Assembly: GCA_049718665.1 (NCBI GenBank)
Contig: JBNARO010000004.1
Span: forward strand, 1-64,000
Direction of reading: 5' to 3'
Source of the DNA: NZ13-RE01 sp049718665
Lineage (GTDB): Bacteria; Dictyoglomota; Dictyoglomia; Dictyoglomales; Dictyoglomaceae
DNA: 64,000 nucleotides
Each line of letters opens with the position of its first letter. Position 1 is the first letter of the stretch. This document shows, one piece after another, positions 16,002 through 25,632 of the stretch. Both the position numbers and the translations under genes were made by a program. The notes beneath the pieces are model-generated. The model was not told the origin of the DNA, ran no database searches, and saw nothing but the letters and a program-made list of their open reading frames with translations.

Positions 16002-17411
16002 TTAAAATTCCTCCCAAATAGTATGGAATACTCCTTCCTTATCTTTTCTTTCATAGGTATGAGCACCAAAGAAATCTCTTTGTGCTTGAATAAGATTTGC
16101 AGGAAGATCCTCTTCGGTAATACTTAAAAAGTAATCTAAAGAAGAGTTTAAAACTAAGGTAGGAACATTAAAATCTTTAGCAAGTTTTGTAATGTTTTTA
16201 ACAGAATCTAATTTATCTTTTATAAAAGAAATAGATTTTTCGCTATTTAAAAGATTTACATTCTCTGGGTTTTCATTGATAATTTCTCTTAAAAAGTTCA
16301 AGATCTTTGCTCTTATAATGCATCCTCCCTTCCATATCCTTAATACTTCAGAAAGATTTATCCCATAGTCAAAGGCTTTACTTGCGGAACTTATTAGCCA
16401 AAGTCCTTGAGAGAATGCCATAAATAGCGAGAAAAGGACAGATTTTCTTAGATCTTCAATAGTCTTTTCCCTATCTATAAAGATGTTAGAAGTTTTTCTT
16501 TCATAATTTTTGTAAAGCTCCCTTCTCAAATCCTTAAAGTAAGAAAGAATTCTTGCTTCTACTGCAAGGTTTAATGATGGTGTTGGGATTCCAAGGTCTA
16601 ATGCGGTTTGAGCAGTCCATTTCCCTGTTCCTTTTTGTTCTGCTTTATCTAATATTAGCTCTACAAGGGGTTTTTCTGTTTCATCATCTTTATATCTCAT
16701 GATTTTGTAGGAAATCTCCATAAGAAAAGAATTTAGTTCTCCATTATTCCATTTCTCAAAAACTTTTCCAATTTCTTCAGAATTCATATTTAATATTTTT
16801 CTCATGATATCATAGGCTTCTGCAATGGTTTGCATATATGCATATTCAATCCCATTATGGACCATCTTTACAAAATGTCCCGCAGAGTCTTTTCCAACAA
16901 AGGTACAACAGGGTCCGTCTTCAGTTTTTGCGGAAATTTTCAAAAGAATATCTTCTACCATTTTATATGCATCCTCAAAGCCTCCTGGCATTAAAGAGGG
17001 TCCATATAAAGCTCCATATTCTCCTCCAGATACTCCCATCCCCAGGAAAAGTATTCCTTTTTCTCTCAATTCCTTTATTCTTCTTGAGGTATCTAAATAA
17101 TGGGAATTTCCTCCATCAATTATTAAATCACCAGGTTCCAAATATAGTAATAGCTCATTAATCATCTCATCTACCGGACTTCCTGCTTTTACCATAAGAA
17201 TTATTTTTCTTGGTTTTTGTAAGGAATACACAAAGTTTTTTAAATCATAGTATGGAATAATCTTTTCATCCTTTACCCTTTCTCTTACAAATTCTTCGGT
17301 TCTTTGGGAAGTTCTATTATATACTGAAACAGAAAATCCCTTTCTTGCTATATTTAACGCAAGATTTTGCCCCATTACAGCAAGTCCAATTAATCCAATA
17401 TCCCCTTTCAT
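16002..17411 (-). CDS. gnd: 6-phosphogluconate dehydrogenase (decarboxylating)
   Basis: Converts 6-phosphogluconate to ribulose 5-phosphate with CO2 release. Full-length at 469 residues. Nucleotide fold GLAVMGQNLALNIA, NRTSQRTEEF, substrate and catalytic motif GHFVKMVHNGIEYAYMQ, KGTGKWT, and the C-terminal FFGAHTYERKD tail. It sits after the FGGY kinase, which would supply 6-phosphogluconate, and before the SDR enzyme. Confidence 0.95.
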   Translation of the reverse strand: MKGDIGLIGLAVMGQNLALNIARKGFSVSVYNRTSQRTEEFVRERVKDEKIIPYYDLKNFVYSLQKPRKIILMVKAGSPVDEMINELLLYLEPGDLIIDGGNSHYLDTSRRIKELREKGILFLGMGVSGGEYGALYGPSLMPGGFEDAYKMVEDILLKISAKTEDGPCCTFVGKDSAGHFVKMVHNGIEYAYMQTIAEAYDIMRKILNMNSEEIGKVFEKWNNGELNSFLMEISYKIMRYKDDETEKPLVELILDKAEQKGTGKWTAQTALDLGIPTPSLNLAVEARILSYFKDLRRELYKNYERKTSNIFIDREKTIEDLRKSVLFSLFMAFSQGLWLISSASKAFDYGINLSEVLRIWKGGCIIRAKILNFLREIINENPENVNLLNSEKSISFIKDKLDSVKNITKLAKDFNVPTLVLNSSLDYFLSITEEDLPANLIQAQRDFFGAHTYERKDKEGVFHTIWEEF

Positions 17412-17426
17412 TTTCTTAAACCTCCT

Positions 17427-18908
17427 TTACAACTTAGTATGCCTTTCAAAAAGTTCCTTAAGATTTTTTACTAAAAACTTGAAAAATTCATACCTTTTTT
17501 CATAATATGCTACCATTTCCTTATTTGGATAATAGGTATCTTTCACCCTAACTAATTTTTCCGTTGCTTCTTCTAAGGTTTTAAATCTTTTTAAAGCATA
17601 AAGCCCCAAGATTGATGAGCCTAAAAGAGCTGGCTCCTCAGATTTTGTAACTTTTATTGGCATATTTAAAACAGAAGAAAAGATATTCATCCATAAGGAA
17701 GACTTTGTTCCTCCTCCCCCTGCTCTTAACTCTTTTATCTTTATTCCATTCTCAAGAAGGGCATCAAATCCCATCCTTAAAGAAAAGGCAACACCCTCCA
17801 TTCCAGCCCTTATCATATGTTCCTTAGTATGAAAATTCTTAAGTCCGAAAAATACTCCTGACGCAATGTTTCCAATTTCTGGATATCTTTCTCCTGTAAT
17901 AAAGGGAAGGAAAAATAAATTTTTGGAGTCATCCTTTTCCGCAAGTGAGGTTAATGATTCATATGTAAGATTAAAAATGTTATCCCTAAACCATTTAAGA
18001 ATTATTCCTGCATTATTTATTGCTCCTCCTATAAACCATTTTTGGGAGCATAAGAAATATGCTTGAAATCTCATATTTTTATCCTTATCCACAATAGGTT
18101 TAGAAGAAGTTACTCTAAGCATTGCGGTAGTTCCTAAATTTATAACTCCTACAGAGCCTCCCATGGCTCCTATGCCTAATCCTACCGCTCCTCCATCATA
18201 TACTCCTGTAAGAAGATATACATCTCTCTTTAATCCTAAAAGTTCTACATTTTCCTTAGGGATTTTTTCTAATATTTTTTCAGAGGGGACCAATTCTGGA
18301 AGCTGTTCTTTTTTAATGCCTAATATATCTAAAGCATAAGGATCCCACTCTAAATTATGGATATTCATAAGTTGAGTTGCAGAAGAGATGCTTGCCTCAG
18401 AATAGGGTTTGTTTATTAATCTTGATATGATAAAGCTTTTAGAGCAAAGGTAATACCTTGCTTCATCAAAAATTTCTTTTTTCTTTTTCTTTAGCCAATA
18501 TATTTTAGCAAAGGGATAGTGAAAAAGGGGTGGACATCCTGTTCTTTTATATAATTCCTCAAAATCTACTACTTTATAAATTTCCTCAAAGGTTTCCTTA
18601 GATCTTGTATCTAAAAGGGTAATAATTCCTGTTAGAGGCTTTAGATTTTTGTCCACAGGAAGAAGAGCAAACATATAAGAAGATGGAACAAGAAGGGATA
18701 TCTTATCTTCATATCCTTGAGAAACTTCTCTACATATAGATATAAAGGTATTAAAAACCTCTTCAGGATTGTGCTCTGCTCTCCCTGTCTCATCTTTTTC
18801 TATAGTAAGTTCCTTACTTGTTATTCTTAATATGTTCCCCTCACTATCTATAACTCCTGCCTTTATATTAGTAGTTCCAATATCTACAGCAAGAATTAAA
18901 TCTTCCAT
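17427..18908 (-). CDS. FGGY-family sugar kinase (probable gluconokinase)
   Basis: A 493-residue kinase of the FGGY family with AVDIGTTNIKAGVID at the N-terminus, INLGTTAMLRVTS in the middle and RAGGGGTKSSLWMNIFSSVL near the C-terminus. FGGY kinases phosphorylate gluconate, xylulose, glycerol and others. The next gene is gnd, so gluconate to 6-phosphogluconate is the natural reading, as in the Thermotoga gntK-gnd-uxaE region. It overlaps the upstream dehydrogenase gene by 13 bases. Confidence 0.82.
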   Translation of the reverse strand: MEDLILAVDIGTTNIKAGVIDSEGNILRITSKELTIEKDETGRAEHNPEEVFNTFISICREVSQGYEDKISLLVPSSYMFALLPVDKNLKPLTGIITLLDTRSKETFEEIYKVVDFEELYKRTGCPPLFHYPFAKIYWLKKKKKEIFDEARYYLCSKSFIISRLINKPYSEASISSATQLMNIHNLEWDPYALDILGIKKEQLPELVPSEKILEKIPKENVELLGLKRDVYLLTGVYDGGAVGLGIGAMGGSVGVINLGTTAMLRVTSSKPIVDKDKNMRFQAYFLCSQKWFIGGAINNAGIILKWFRDNIFNLTYESLTSLAEKDDSKNLFFLPFITGERYPEIGNIASGVFFGLKNFHTKEHMIRAGMEGVAFSLRMGFDALLENGIKIKELRAGGGGTKSSLWMNIFSSVLNMPIKVTKSEEPALLGSSILGLYALKRFKTLEEATEKLVRVKDTYYPNKEMVAYYEKRYEFFKFLVKNLKELFERHTKL

Positions 18909-19900
18909 GTTCTTCCCTCTAAAACCTCTTTATTTAAAATCTCTTCAGGAATTTCTCCCCTTAATATTTTTTCCACATCAGATACTACTTTATCTCCCAT
19001 TGCTTTTAAGGACTCATAAGTATATGCAGAGATGTGGGGAGTAATTATTACATTTTCAAATTTTAATAGAGGATGATTTTCATCAATGGGTTCTCCTTCT
19101 ATTACATCTAATCCCGCACCTAATACTTTTCCAGATTCTAAAGCAGAGATTAAAGCTTTTTCGTCTATCAATTCTCCTCTTGCAGTATTTATAATAAATA
19201 CTCCATCTTTCATAAGAGAAAATTCTTTAAAGGAAAGCATGTGAAAATTATTAGGAGTTAAAGAGGCATTCAGTGAGATAATGTCAGAGTTTTTAAGAAG
19301 CTCTTCTAAGGTCACAGGCTCCCCTCCTCTTTTTCTTATATCTTCTTCTGAGAGGTTAGGGTCATAAGCAATAACTCTTGCATTAAATCCATTCTTTAGT
19401 ATCTCTCCTACTCTACTTCCAATGTTCCCAAATCCAATTATTCCTACTGTTTTCCCTTTTATTTCCCATCCAATGAATTTTGCTCTTTCCTTCCACTTTC
19501 CTTCTTTTACTTTTAAAGATGCGGATCTTATCTTTCTCATTACCGCCATTAAAAGGGAAACTGCTGTTTCTGCTACCGCCTCTCTTTCTACTTCTCCTGG
19601 AACCTTTGTAACTATGACTCCTTTTTCTGTGGCGCTTTTTAAATCTATGTTATCATATCCTATTCCATGGCGAGTTATGAGAAGGGTATTATCTTTATGT
19701 TCAAAAAAATCTTTATTATAATAAGGCTTTACACTGGCAACTATTATGGAAAATCCTGTTAACTTTTCTGCTAAGGTCTTTCCATCTATATTTTCTGGGA
19801 ATTCAAACCTCTCTACCTCTCCCAATTTTTTCAACCTTTCTATATGCTCTGGGAAATACTTCCCAAAACTACTGGAATTTACAATAGCAATTCTAACCAT
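18896..19900 (-). CDS. D-isomer-specific 2-hydroxyacid dehydrogenase
   Basis: A 334-residue NAD(P)-dependent dehydrogenase. Rossmann motif GKTVGIIGFGNIGSRVG, catalytic Arg in INTARGELID, Glu in VIEGEPID, His in ITPHISAYTYES. Similar in length and motifs to phosphoglycerate and 2-ketogluconate reductases. Its place between uxaE and a gluconate-type kinase points to reduction of a keto-sugar acid rather than serine synthesis. No ACT domain is present. Confidence 0.82.
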   Translation of the reverse strand: MVRIAIVNSSSFGKYFPEHIERLKKLGEVERFEFPENIDGKTLAEKLTGFSIIVASVKPYYNKDFFEHKDNTLLITRHGIGYDNIDLKSATEKGVIVTKVPGEVEREAVAETAVSLLMAVMRKIRSASLKVKEGKWKERAKFIGWEIKGKTVGIIGFGNIGSRVGEILKNGFNARVIAYDPNLSEEDIRKRGGEPVTLEELLKNSDIISLNASLTPNNFHMLSFKEFSLMKDGVFIINTARGELIDEKALISALESGKVLGAGLDVIEGEPIDENHPLLKFENVIITPHISAYTYESLKAMGDKVVSDVEKILRGEIPEEILNKEVLEGRTWKI

Positions 19901-19902
19901 TT

Positions 19903-21360
19903 TTAACCTCCTCTAAAAATCTCTTTCAAATGTTTTTCTATATTTTCCTCTACAAATTCGTAATGTTCATTTTCATGTTTATTTAGAATATCATAAATTG
20001 CGTTTCTCTTTTCATCCAGCAAAACTCCATAAGAGATATGGAAAAGTTGTTTTACCTCTGGTTTTTCAAAAAACTCTAAGGGGTCTTTATCAATTTCCTT
20101 TGGAAAATCTTCTCTTTTTATATCTACTTTATATGCTTTTTTACTTTCCTCCAAATTCTCAAGGGCAATTTCATATAATTCTTTGAATAAATCAGGAGCA
20201 AATTTGGCAATAACCTTTATTGCTTGAAGCCAGCTGGTTCCAGAGGTTTTTATGTGAAAGTTATTCTGAGTAAGCTCTGAAAAGATTTTATATATACTAA
20301 ACTTATCGCTTCCTGAATGAAGGCTTAATCTATATCCTTCGATTTTCTGAGATAAAAGATAATGTTTTCTTAATTCTGAAGAAAAAACTTCTATATTCCC
20401 TTTATAATCCAATGCTTTTTGAAATTCTCCAGGAAATTTAGGAGCTAAGCTCCAAAAATCTATTCCCTTATCGTGTAGATATTCTGCAACAAAGAGATGA
20501 TCTTCTAAGGTTGTTTCTCTTTCTCCTTCGTCTATAGAGACTTCTAAATCAAATTCTCTTACTTTATCTTTTAGAATTCCATATACGTTTTCTATAAAAT
20601 CTAAGCCCTTTTCATATATAATTGCAGACTCACATAGTCTTTCTTCATTAAACTCATAATATTCGCCAGGAGGTATATTTATCTTTTTCTCTTTATACTT
20701 CTCAATAATTTTTTTGCTTAAAGAAGAAATTTTCCTAAATCTCTCTTGAATTTCACTTTTCTCAAGATTCGTAATTTTTTCCAAAAAATCACTAATATCC
20801 AGGGTATACATACTAAATTCCGCATTTATACCCTCAGTTAAATAATATTCATCCTTTATATGGTCCGCATCTGCACCAAATTTTCCATCATATCCTAACT
20901 CTAAAACTCCTAAAACTCCTTTTAAAAGAACATCTTTGAAATCTCTATTAGTCTTTGAGAGTTCTCGTGGAGATTGCTGGGAAATTACGGGAAATACAGG
21001 ATATTTCAAAAGGACTTTCAAATGGGAAGATGATACAAGTCCTAATCTATCTCCAGTTCCAAAAGATGTTTTTTTATCACAGGTCGAAGGAGAAATATTG
21101 ATAATTTCTTTAAGTTTTAAATAGTTCTCAAAGGATAAAGGATAAAAGTTGACATAAGATTTCAAAGAGTCTATATATAAATCTTCGGAATAATAGGGAT
21201 TTGATAGATAAAAATTATCTCCCTCTTTTAATATTCCAATCTTTTTTTCTCCTTTACTTTTTGCTACAAATAAATAGATGTTTTCTTTAATCTTTCTTAA
21301 AGACTTGGGGTAAAATTCCCAATTGTATTTCTTGAGAAACCTTTCCAATTCTTCTTTCAT
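19903..21360 (-). CDS. uxaE: Tagaturonate/fructuronate epimerase UxaE
   Basis: Interconverts D-tagaturonate and D-fructuronate, joining galacturonate breakdown to the glucuronate branch, as characterised in Thermotoga maritima. The 485 residues show family blocks SFGTGDRLGLVSSSHLK, VISQQSPRELSKTNR, KFGADADHIK, DKFSIYKIF and FHIKTSGTSWLQAIKVIA. GGAGGAG precedes the ATG. It is first in the five-gene minus-strand operon with gnd and the kinase. No uronate isomerase or KDG genes are in the window, so the pathway is completed elsewhere. Confidence 0.85.
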   Translation of the reverse strand: MKEELERFLKKYNWEFYPKSLRKIKENIYLFVAKSKGEKKIGILKEGDNFYLSNPYYSEDLYIDSLKSYVNFYPLSFENYLKLKEIINISPSTCDKKTSFGTGDRLGLVSSSHLKVLLKYPVFPVISQQSPRELSKTNRDFKDVLLKGVLGVLELGYDGKFGADADHIKDEYYLTEGINAEFSMYTLDISDFLEKITNLEKSEIQERFRKISSLSKKIIEKYKEKKINIPPGEYYEFNEERLCESAIIYEKGLDFIENVYGILKDKVREFDLEVSIDEGERETTLEDHLFVAEYLHDKGIDFWSLAPKFPGEFQKALDYKGNIEVFSSELRKHYLLSQKIEGYRLSLHSGSDKFSIYKIFSELTQNNFHIKTSGTSWLQAIKVIAKFAPDLFKELYEIALENLEESKKAYKVDIKREDFPKEIDKDPLEFFEKPEVKQLFHISYGVLLDEKRNAIYDILNKHENEHYEFVEENIEKHLKEIFRGG

Positions 21361-21590
21361 TTTTTCTCCTCCAAGAAAAAAAATAATCTTTACATTATAA
21401 TTAAAAATACTTCTTTAGGTAAAGTTTAGCACGCTTTTCTTATCTTTACAAGGAGAATTTAAAATTCGCTTAAAATAGTTCCAAAATTTTTTCTTGCAAA
21501 AGAATAAAAGATCATTTCAAAAATAAGTTTATGAAAAATTTCGTCTAATTTGATGTATAATAAGAAAAACTTAATTAAGGAGGTCTTTAT
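21361..21590. other. Divergent intergenic region
   Basis: A 230-base AT-rich stretch between uxaE (minus) and a secreted-protein gene (plus). A TATAAT at 21556-21561 could serve the plus-strand gene; the minus strand has a TATAAT about 35 bases ahead of uxaE. No convincing -35 boxes or further genes are seen. Confidence 0.4.
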
Positions 21591-22163
21591 ATGAAAAAGT
21601 GCATAATTACTCTTTTGCTTTTTGTCCTAATAATTAATTTTTCTTTTTCCCAAACTCAAACTCCTACAGTGACTTCTAAAGAGAAAAAACCCGTAACAAT
21701 TTTTGTCCTTCATATTGAATCCTTTAGTAAGATCTATAAATCAAATTTCGAGAAGAATATAAGAGCCTTTGATGATACTTTTAAGCTTGGTGTCTCTTTA
21801 TATCATCCCATAATTGGACTTAATATTTCTTGCTATACAAAGACTAATCAAAAAGGACTCCCATATCCTACATTAGTAAATAGAGTTCTTAAGGAACTTT
21901 TACCTATTTTAAATGATATTGTCCTTCCTTTAAAAACTCGCATTAATATAATAATAATGGTGCAAGATAAAAATGATCCCTTCTTAGGGAAGACATTATT
22001 TATAACCTTTCCATACTCCTCTCTCAAAGATTTCATGACCAAAAAGGATCAAGATGCCTTTGCAAGACAAATGATTGTCCTTCTTGAAACAGAGAAATTA
22101 AATTATCAAAAGGGAACTTTTACTTCCTCTCAATATGATTGGGAATGGATTTTAAAATTATAA
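21591..22163 (+). CDS. Secreted protein of unknown function
   Basis: A 190-residue protein with a clear signal peptide (MKKC start, hydrophobic core, end near NFSFSQ, about residue 20). After a short Thr/Pro-rich stretch (QTQTPTVTSKEKK) comes a compact domain with alternating beta-like segments. I do not recognise the family. The Cys at residue 4 is in the positive n-region and is not a lipobox. AAGGAGG precedes the ATG. It is followed after 15 bases by a LolA-like gene, so the two may act together at the cell envelope. Confidence 0.6.
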   Translation: MKKCIITLLLFVLIINFSFSQTQTPTVTSKEKKPVTIFVLHIESFSKIYKSNFEKNIRAFDDTFKLGVSLYHPIIGLNISCYTKTNQKGLPYPTLVNRVLKELLPILNDIVLPLKTRINIIIMVQDKNDPFLGKTLFITFPYSSLKDFMTKKDQDAFARQMIVLLETEKLNYQKGTFTSSQYDWEWILKL

Positions 22164-22178
22164 TTTCTGAGGATACTA

Positions 22179-22829
22179 ATGAAAATTTTTAAATTTTTAA
22201 TTACTTTTCTTTTAATTTTTTCCATATCCTTTGGGATAATAGTAGAGGAAATAGTCCAAAAGGTAGTGGAGACATATAATAAATTAAATACTTTTAGTAG
22301 CATCTTAGAGATTTATAATAGAGAAGGGAATAAAGAAGAATTTTCCATTTATGAATTCTATTTTCAAAAACCAGATATTTATAGACTAAATATGATTGAG
22401 GGAAGAGATAAAGGAGCGGTAGCTATATTAAGAGATGGAAAAGTTAGAGGACATCATGGAGGACTTTTAAGATTTATTATTTTAACAGTAAATCCTGATG
22501 ATCCTTTAGTTCTTTCTATTAGAAAGGGAAGAATTGATGAATCGGGCTTAGAATATGTGGTTCAACAGCTTACACAAGGTTCTTCTTTGAAATTGATTGG
22601 TGAAGAGAATATTGCGGGATATCTTTGCTATGTATTGGAGATGGGATTAAGTAAAGATAGACTTCACACTTATGTATCCCAAAAATTCTATATCGATAAA
22701 AATACTTTTATTCCTATTCAGTTAGAACAATATGAAAATTATAATGGAGTTAAAACCTTAACTCACAGAAGAACATATAAGAATTATAAGATTAATCCAA
22801 ATTTAGATCCTAATATTTTTAAGATTTAA
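22179..22829 (+). CDS. LolA-like exported protein (DUF1571-type)
   Basis: A 216-residue protein with a signal peptide (residues 1-19, ending ISFG). The mature part has the pattern of the LolA/LppX fold: TYNKLNTFSSILEIYNREG, KPDIYRLNMIEG, and YVSQKFYIDKNTFIPIQLEQYENYNG. Such proteins bind lipids or carry lipoproteins across the periplasm; some are only structurally related. No RBS stands out. Its neighbours include a phospholipase-like protein (24482-25432), consistent with an envelope-lipid role. Confidence 0.6.
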   Translation: MKIFKFLITFLLIFSISFGIIVEEIVQKVVETYNKLNTFSSILEIYNREGNKEEFSIYEFYFQKPDIYRLNMIEGRDKGAVAILRDGKVRGHHGGLLRFIILTVNPDDPLVLSIRKGRIDESGLEYVVQQLTQGSSLKLIGEENIAGYLCYVLEMGLSKDRLHTYVSQKFYIDKNTFIPIQLEQYENYNGVKTLTHRRTYKNYKINPNLDPNIFKI

Positions 22830-22844
22830 GAAAGGAGGATAAAA

Positions 22845-23402
22845 ATGTATAAAGAGTTGAAACATAATTTTATATATCTTCTTCATCCACTACCTGCCTT
22901 TTTAATAACCAGTATAAGTAAATTGGGAAAACCCAATGTAATGACTGCATCTTGGGTTATTCCTATGAGTATTACTCCACCTTTAGTGATTTTGAGTCTT
23001 AGACCTGAGAGATTCACTTCTCAGCTGATAAAGGAAACAAGAGAATTTGTAGTAAATATGCCTCCCTATGAATTGGCTGAGGCTACTTTAATATGTGGAA
23101 AAGTATCAGGAAGAGATAAAGATAAATTTAAGCTTGCTAATCTAACGCCAATTCCTGGGAATAAGGTTAAGGCACCAATAATAAAAGAATGTATAGCTCA
23201 TATAGAATGTGCTTTAGAAGATATTATAGATGTTAAGGGAGACCATCTTTTATTTATAGGGAAGGTAGTATATAGCCAAGTGGAAGAGGATAAGTTTGAT
23301 AGGATATATACTCTTGAGAAATTTAATCCCGCTATGTATTTAGGGCAGGATACATATACTACGTGTAAGGAGGCTGAAAAAATTATTCCAAACATGGGGT
23401 AA
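22845..23402 (+). CDS. Flavin reductase-like protein (FMN-binding split barrel)
   Basis: A 185-residue protein of the flavin reductase-like family, which bind FMN and transfer electrons from NAD(P)H or act as flavoredoxins. Diagnostic pattern: LITSISKLGKPNVMTASWVIPMSITPPLVILSLRPERFT, then FVVNMPPYELAEA and CIAHIECALED. AAAGGAGG precedes the ATG. The stop lies close before an ABC ATPase reading frame. The redox partner is unknown. Confidence 0.82.
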   Translation: MYKELKHNFIYLLHPLPAFLITSISKLGKPNVMTASWVIPMSITPPLVILSLRPERFTSQLIKETREFVVNMPPYELAEATLICGKVSGRDKDKFKLANLTPIPGNKVKAPIIKECIAHIECALEDIIDVKGDHLLFIGKVVYSQVEEDKFDRIYTLEKFNPAMYLGQDTYTTCKEAEKIIPNMG

Positions 23403-23455
23403 ACGTTAGATTAGAAAAGGTAACAAAATCTTTCTTTAGAAAAAGGGAAGAAAGA

Positions 23456-24472
23456 GTGTATGCATTAAGAGATGTAGATTTATATGTTCCAGAAGGAAAA
23501 ACTCTTTGTGTTATTGGACCTTCTGGATGTGGAAAAACTACTCTTTTAAAGGTTATAGCGGGTCTTGAGAAGCAAGATTCTGGGAATATTTATTTTAATG
23601 ATAAATTAGTGAATGATCTTCCTCCTAAGGATAGAGGAATTGGAATGGTTTTTCAGAATTATGCTCTATATCCCCATTATGAGGCTCGGGGAAATCTTTC
23701 TTTTTATTTTTGGATAAGAAAAAGACCAGAAGAAGAGATCGATGAAAGGATAAGAGAAACTGCAAAAATTTTGGGAGTTGGTTTTGAGGATCTTCTTCCT
23801 CGGAAGCCAAAGACATTATCAGGAGGAGAACAACAAAGGGTTGCTGTAGGAAGATGTATTATAAGAAATCCCACTTTGATGCTTATGGATGAGCCGTTAT
23901 CAAACTTAGATGCTAAATTAAGGGTAATAACAAGAACAGAAATCAAAAAACTTCTTGTAAGATTTCAAGTAACTACTATTTATGTTACCCATGATCAAAA
24001 AGAGGCACAAGCCTTAGGAGATCTTATTGCGGTAATGGATCAAGGAAGAATACTGCAAGTGGGAACTTATGAGGAGCTTATTGAAAATCCTGTAAATACT
24101 TTTGTCGCATCCTTTGTAGGAGAACCTCCTATGAATCTTTTTAAAGGAGAAGTGGTAAATAATAAATTTTTCTTTCAGACTGTAGAAATACCGATTCCTT
24201 TTAATTATAATAAAAGAGAAATAATCTTGGGATTCCATCCTTCAAAAGTGGAGATAAGTAAAGAGCCTACAAATATAATTGGAGAAATCTTTTTTGTAGA
24301 AAGTCTTCCCGCAGATAAATTTCAAACTCTTCATTTGGAATTTGGAAAGAACAGTTTAAAAATTCAAGTTCCAAGAGAAGAAGGTCTTTTTAAAGTAGGA
24401 GATAAACTCTACTTAAAACTTCCTGAAAAAATTTACTTCTTTGATCCTGATTCTGGAAAAAGAATATATTGA
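23456..24472 (+). CDS. Sugar-ABC ATPase (MsmK/UgpC-like) with doubtful 5' end
   Basis: Energises CUT1 sugar importers. Walker A GPSGCGKTT, signature LSGGEQQRVAVGR, Walker B LMLMDEPLSNLDAKLR, switch His in VTHDQKEA, and a C-terminal TOBE-like region. The first usable start, GTG at 23456, would drop the family's first beta strand. That strand is encoded in frame upstream (VRLEKVTKSFFRKREER, from about 23405), but it has no ATG, GTG or TTG before a TGA stop. One extra G in the GGGG run at 23397-23400 would put the upstream ATG in frame. A base error or a non-standard start is likely. No permeases adjoin it; it may serve the importer at 9989-13022. Confidence 0.82.
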   Translation: MYALRDVDLYVPEGKTLCVIGPSGCGKTTLLKVIAGLEKQDSGNIYFNDKLVNDLPPKDRGIGMVFQNYALYPHYEARGNLSFYFWIRKRPEEEIDERIRETAKILGVGFEDLLPRKPKTLSGGEQQRVAVGRCIIRNPTLMLMDEPLSNLDAKLRVITRTEIKKLLVRFQVTTIYVTHDQKEAQALGDLIAVMDQGRILQVGTYEELIENPVNTFVASFVGEPPMNLFKGEVVNNKFFFQTVEIPIPFNYNKREIILGFHPSKVEISKEPTNIIGEIFFVESLPADKFQTLHLEFGKNSLKIQVPREEGLFKVGDKLYLKLPEKIYFFDPDSGKRIY

Positions 24473-24481
24473 GGTGATATT

Positions 24482-25432
24482 ATGAGGAAAAAGATTTTAT
24501 TTTCTATCTTGATTTTGTTTCTTCTTATAACTCCACTTTTTTCTTGGTCTGCTCATAAAGAGATGACTCAGATAATTTTAGAAGAATTTCCATGGCTTAG
24601 AAAATTTGATAATATTACTGTAACCCCATATACTTATAATGATCCTTCTCCTTATAATCCATCCTATGTTATCCAATATAGGGGAGAAAAAATTGGTGAT
24701 AAAATTTCTGCTATTACTATTATCACAAGATATGTAGAAGAACCTGATAATGGTATGGATGAAAATCTAAATCTAAGCCCATTTCAGAAATTAATGGGTG
24801 GAAGTTCAGGTTGGAGACATATGTATTTTATTGCCTTTTCAGGAGCATTAAAACTTGGGGAAGCTCCTAAAAGATGTCTACATTTTTGGAATTTAGCAAA
24901 GGAAGCCTTCCAAAGAAAAGATTATTATTGGGGATTTAGATTTTTTGCATATAGCCTTCATTATCTACAAGATCTTTCCATGCCCTTTCATGCATACCCT
25001 ATGCCTTTAAAGAATGTTGCTCTTAATATAATTAATTTAGATAAGCTTATATCTCAAGGAGAAAACCATCACTATGTATTAGAGGCTTATCAGGAATATC
25101 AGGTAAAGAATAAGAATCCTAAATATATAAAGGTATTAAAGGAAGCAAACCCTTTAGAAATTAAAAATCCAGAAGAAGCTGCAGAGAAAGCTGCATGGCT
25201 TTCAAGAGATTTTATGGGTAGATTATGGGACTTACAGATAAAATATTATGGACATGATATAAACAATAAAAAGAATTTTAAGGCAGATCCCAGACTTTTC
25301 TCTTTTAAGTACGCTTCACCGATAAAAGATGAATATGATAAAACTATTCTTCAGGCATTAGAACTTTGTGCGGGATGGACAAAGGGATATTTAAATTTTC
25401 TAAAAGATTTCTTGAATAAACTGGAGGGATAA
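24482..25432 (+). CDS. Secreted zinc phospholipase C/P1 nuclease-like protein
   Basis: A 316-residue exported protein. The signal peptide ends LFS, leaving a mature N-terminus starting with Trp (WSAHKEMT). This fits phospholipase C/S1-P1 nuclease enzymes, where the N-terminal Trp and a nearby His bind zinc. Further ligand-like motifs are RHMYFIAF, HYLQDLSMPFHAYP and GENHHYVLEAYQEY. These match the three-zinc active site. Members cleave phospholipids or nucleic acids; which applies here cannot be told. It ends four bases before the exporter remnant. Confidence 0.75.
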   Translation: MRKKILFSILILFLLITPLFSWSAHKEMTQIILEEFPWLRKFDNITVTPYTYNDPSPYNPSYVIQYRGEKIGDKISAITIITRYVEEPDNGMDENLNLSPFQKLMGGSSGWRHMYFIAFSGALKLGEAPKRCLHFWNLAKEAFQRKDYYWGFRFFAYSLHYLQDLSMPFHAYPMPLKNVALNIINLDKLISQGENHHYVLEAYQEYQVKNKNPKYIKVLKEANPLEIKNPEEAAEKAAWLSRDFMGRLWDLQIKYYGHDINNKKNFKADPRLFSFKYASPIKDEYDKTILQALELCAGWTKGYLNFLKDFLNKLEG

Positions 25433-25435
25433 GAG

Positions 25436-25618
25436 ATGAAAAAACATATAGCTATATTTGGATTAATACTTGTTTGTTTTATCCCCCTATTGAGGTAGAT
25501 GTTTTGAAAATTCAAAGAAGAGATCTTCTAATTATTATTTCTGCTACAGGAAGTTTAATTTTTACAAAAGCCTGAGGGAATAAGTGAGTTAAATTCTAGT
25601 CTTAAAGTTGGCTAAGAA
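25436..25618 (+). pseudogene. Remnant of MacA/HlyD-type membrane-fusion protein
   Basis: After a GGAGGG site an ATG opens a 20-codon frame with an N-terminal membrane anchor (MKKHIAIFGLILVCFIPLL) ending in TAG. In another frame, from 25501, VLKIQRRDLLIIISATGSL follows, the typical start of the MacA/HlyD adaptor domain. A further scrap SELNSSLKVG at about 25583-25612 resembles the next conserved segment. Frameshifts, stops and internal deletions leave no functional gene. It pairs with the MacB-type remnant at 26902-27295. Confidence 0.65.
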
Positions 25619-25632
25619 AGAAGGAGTCATTT

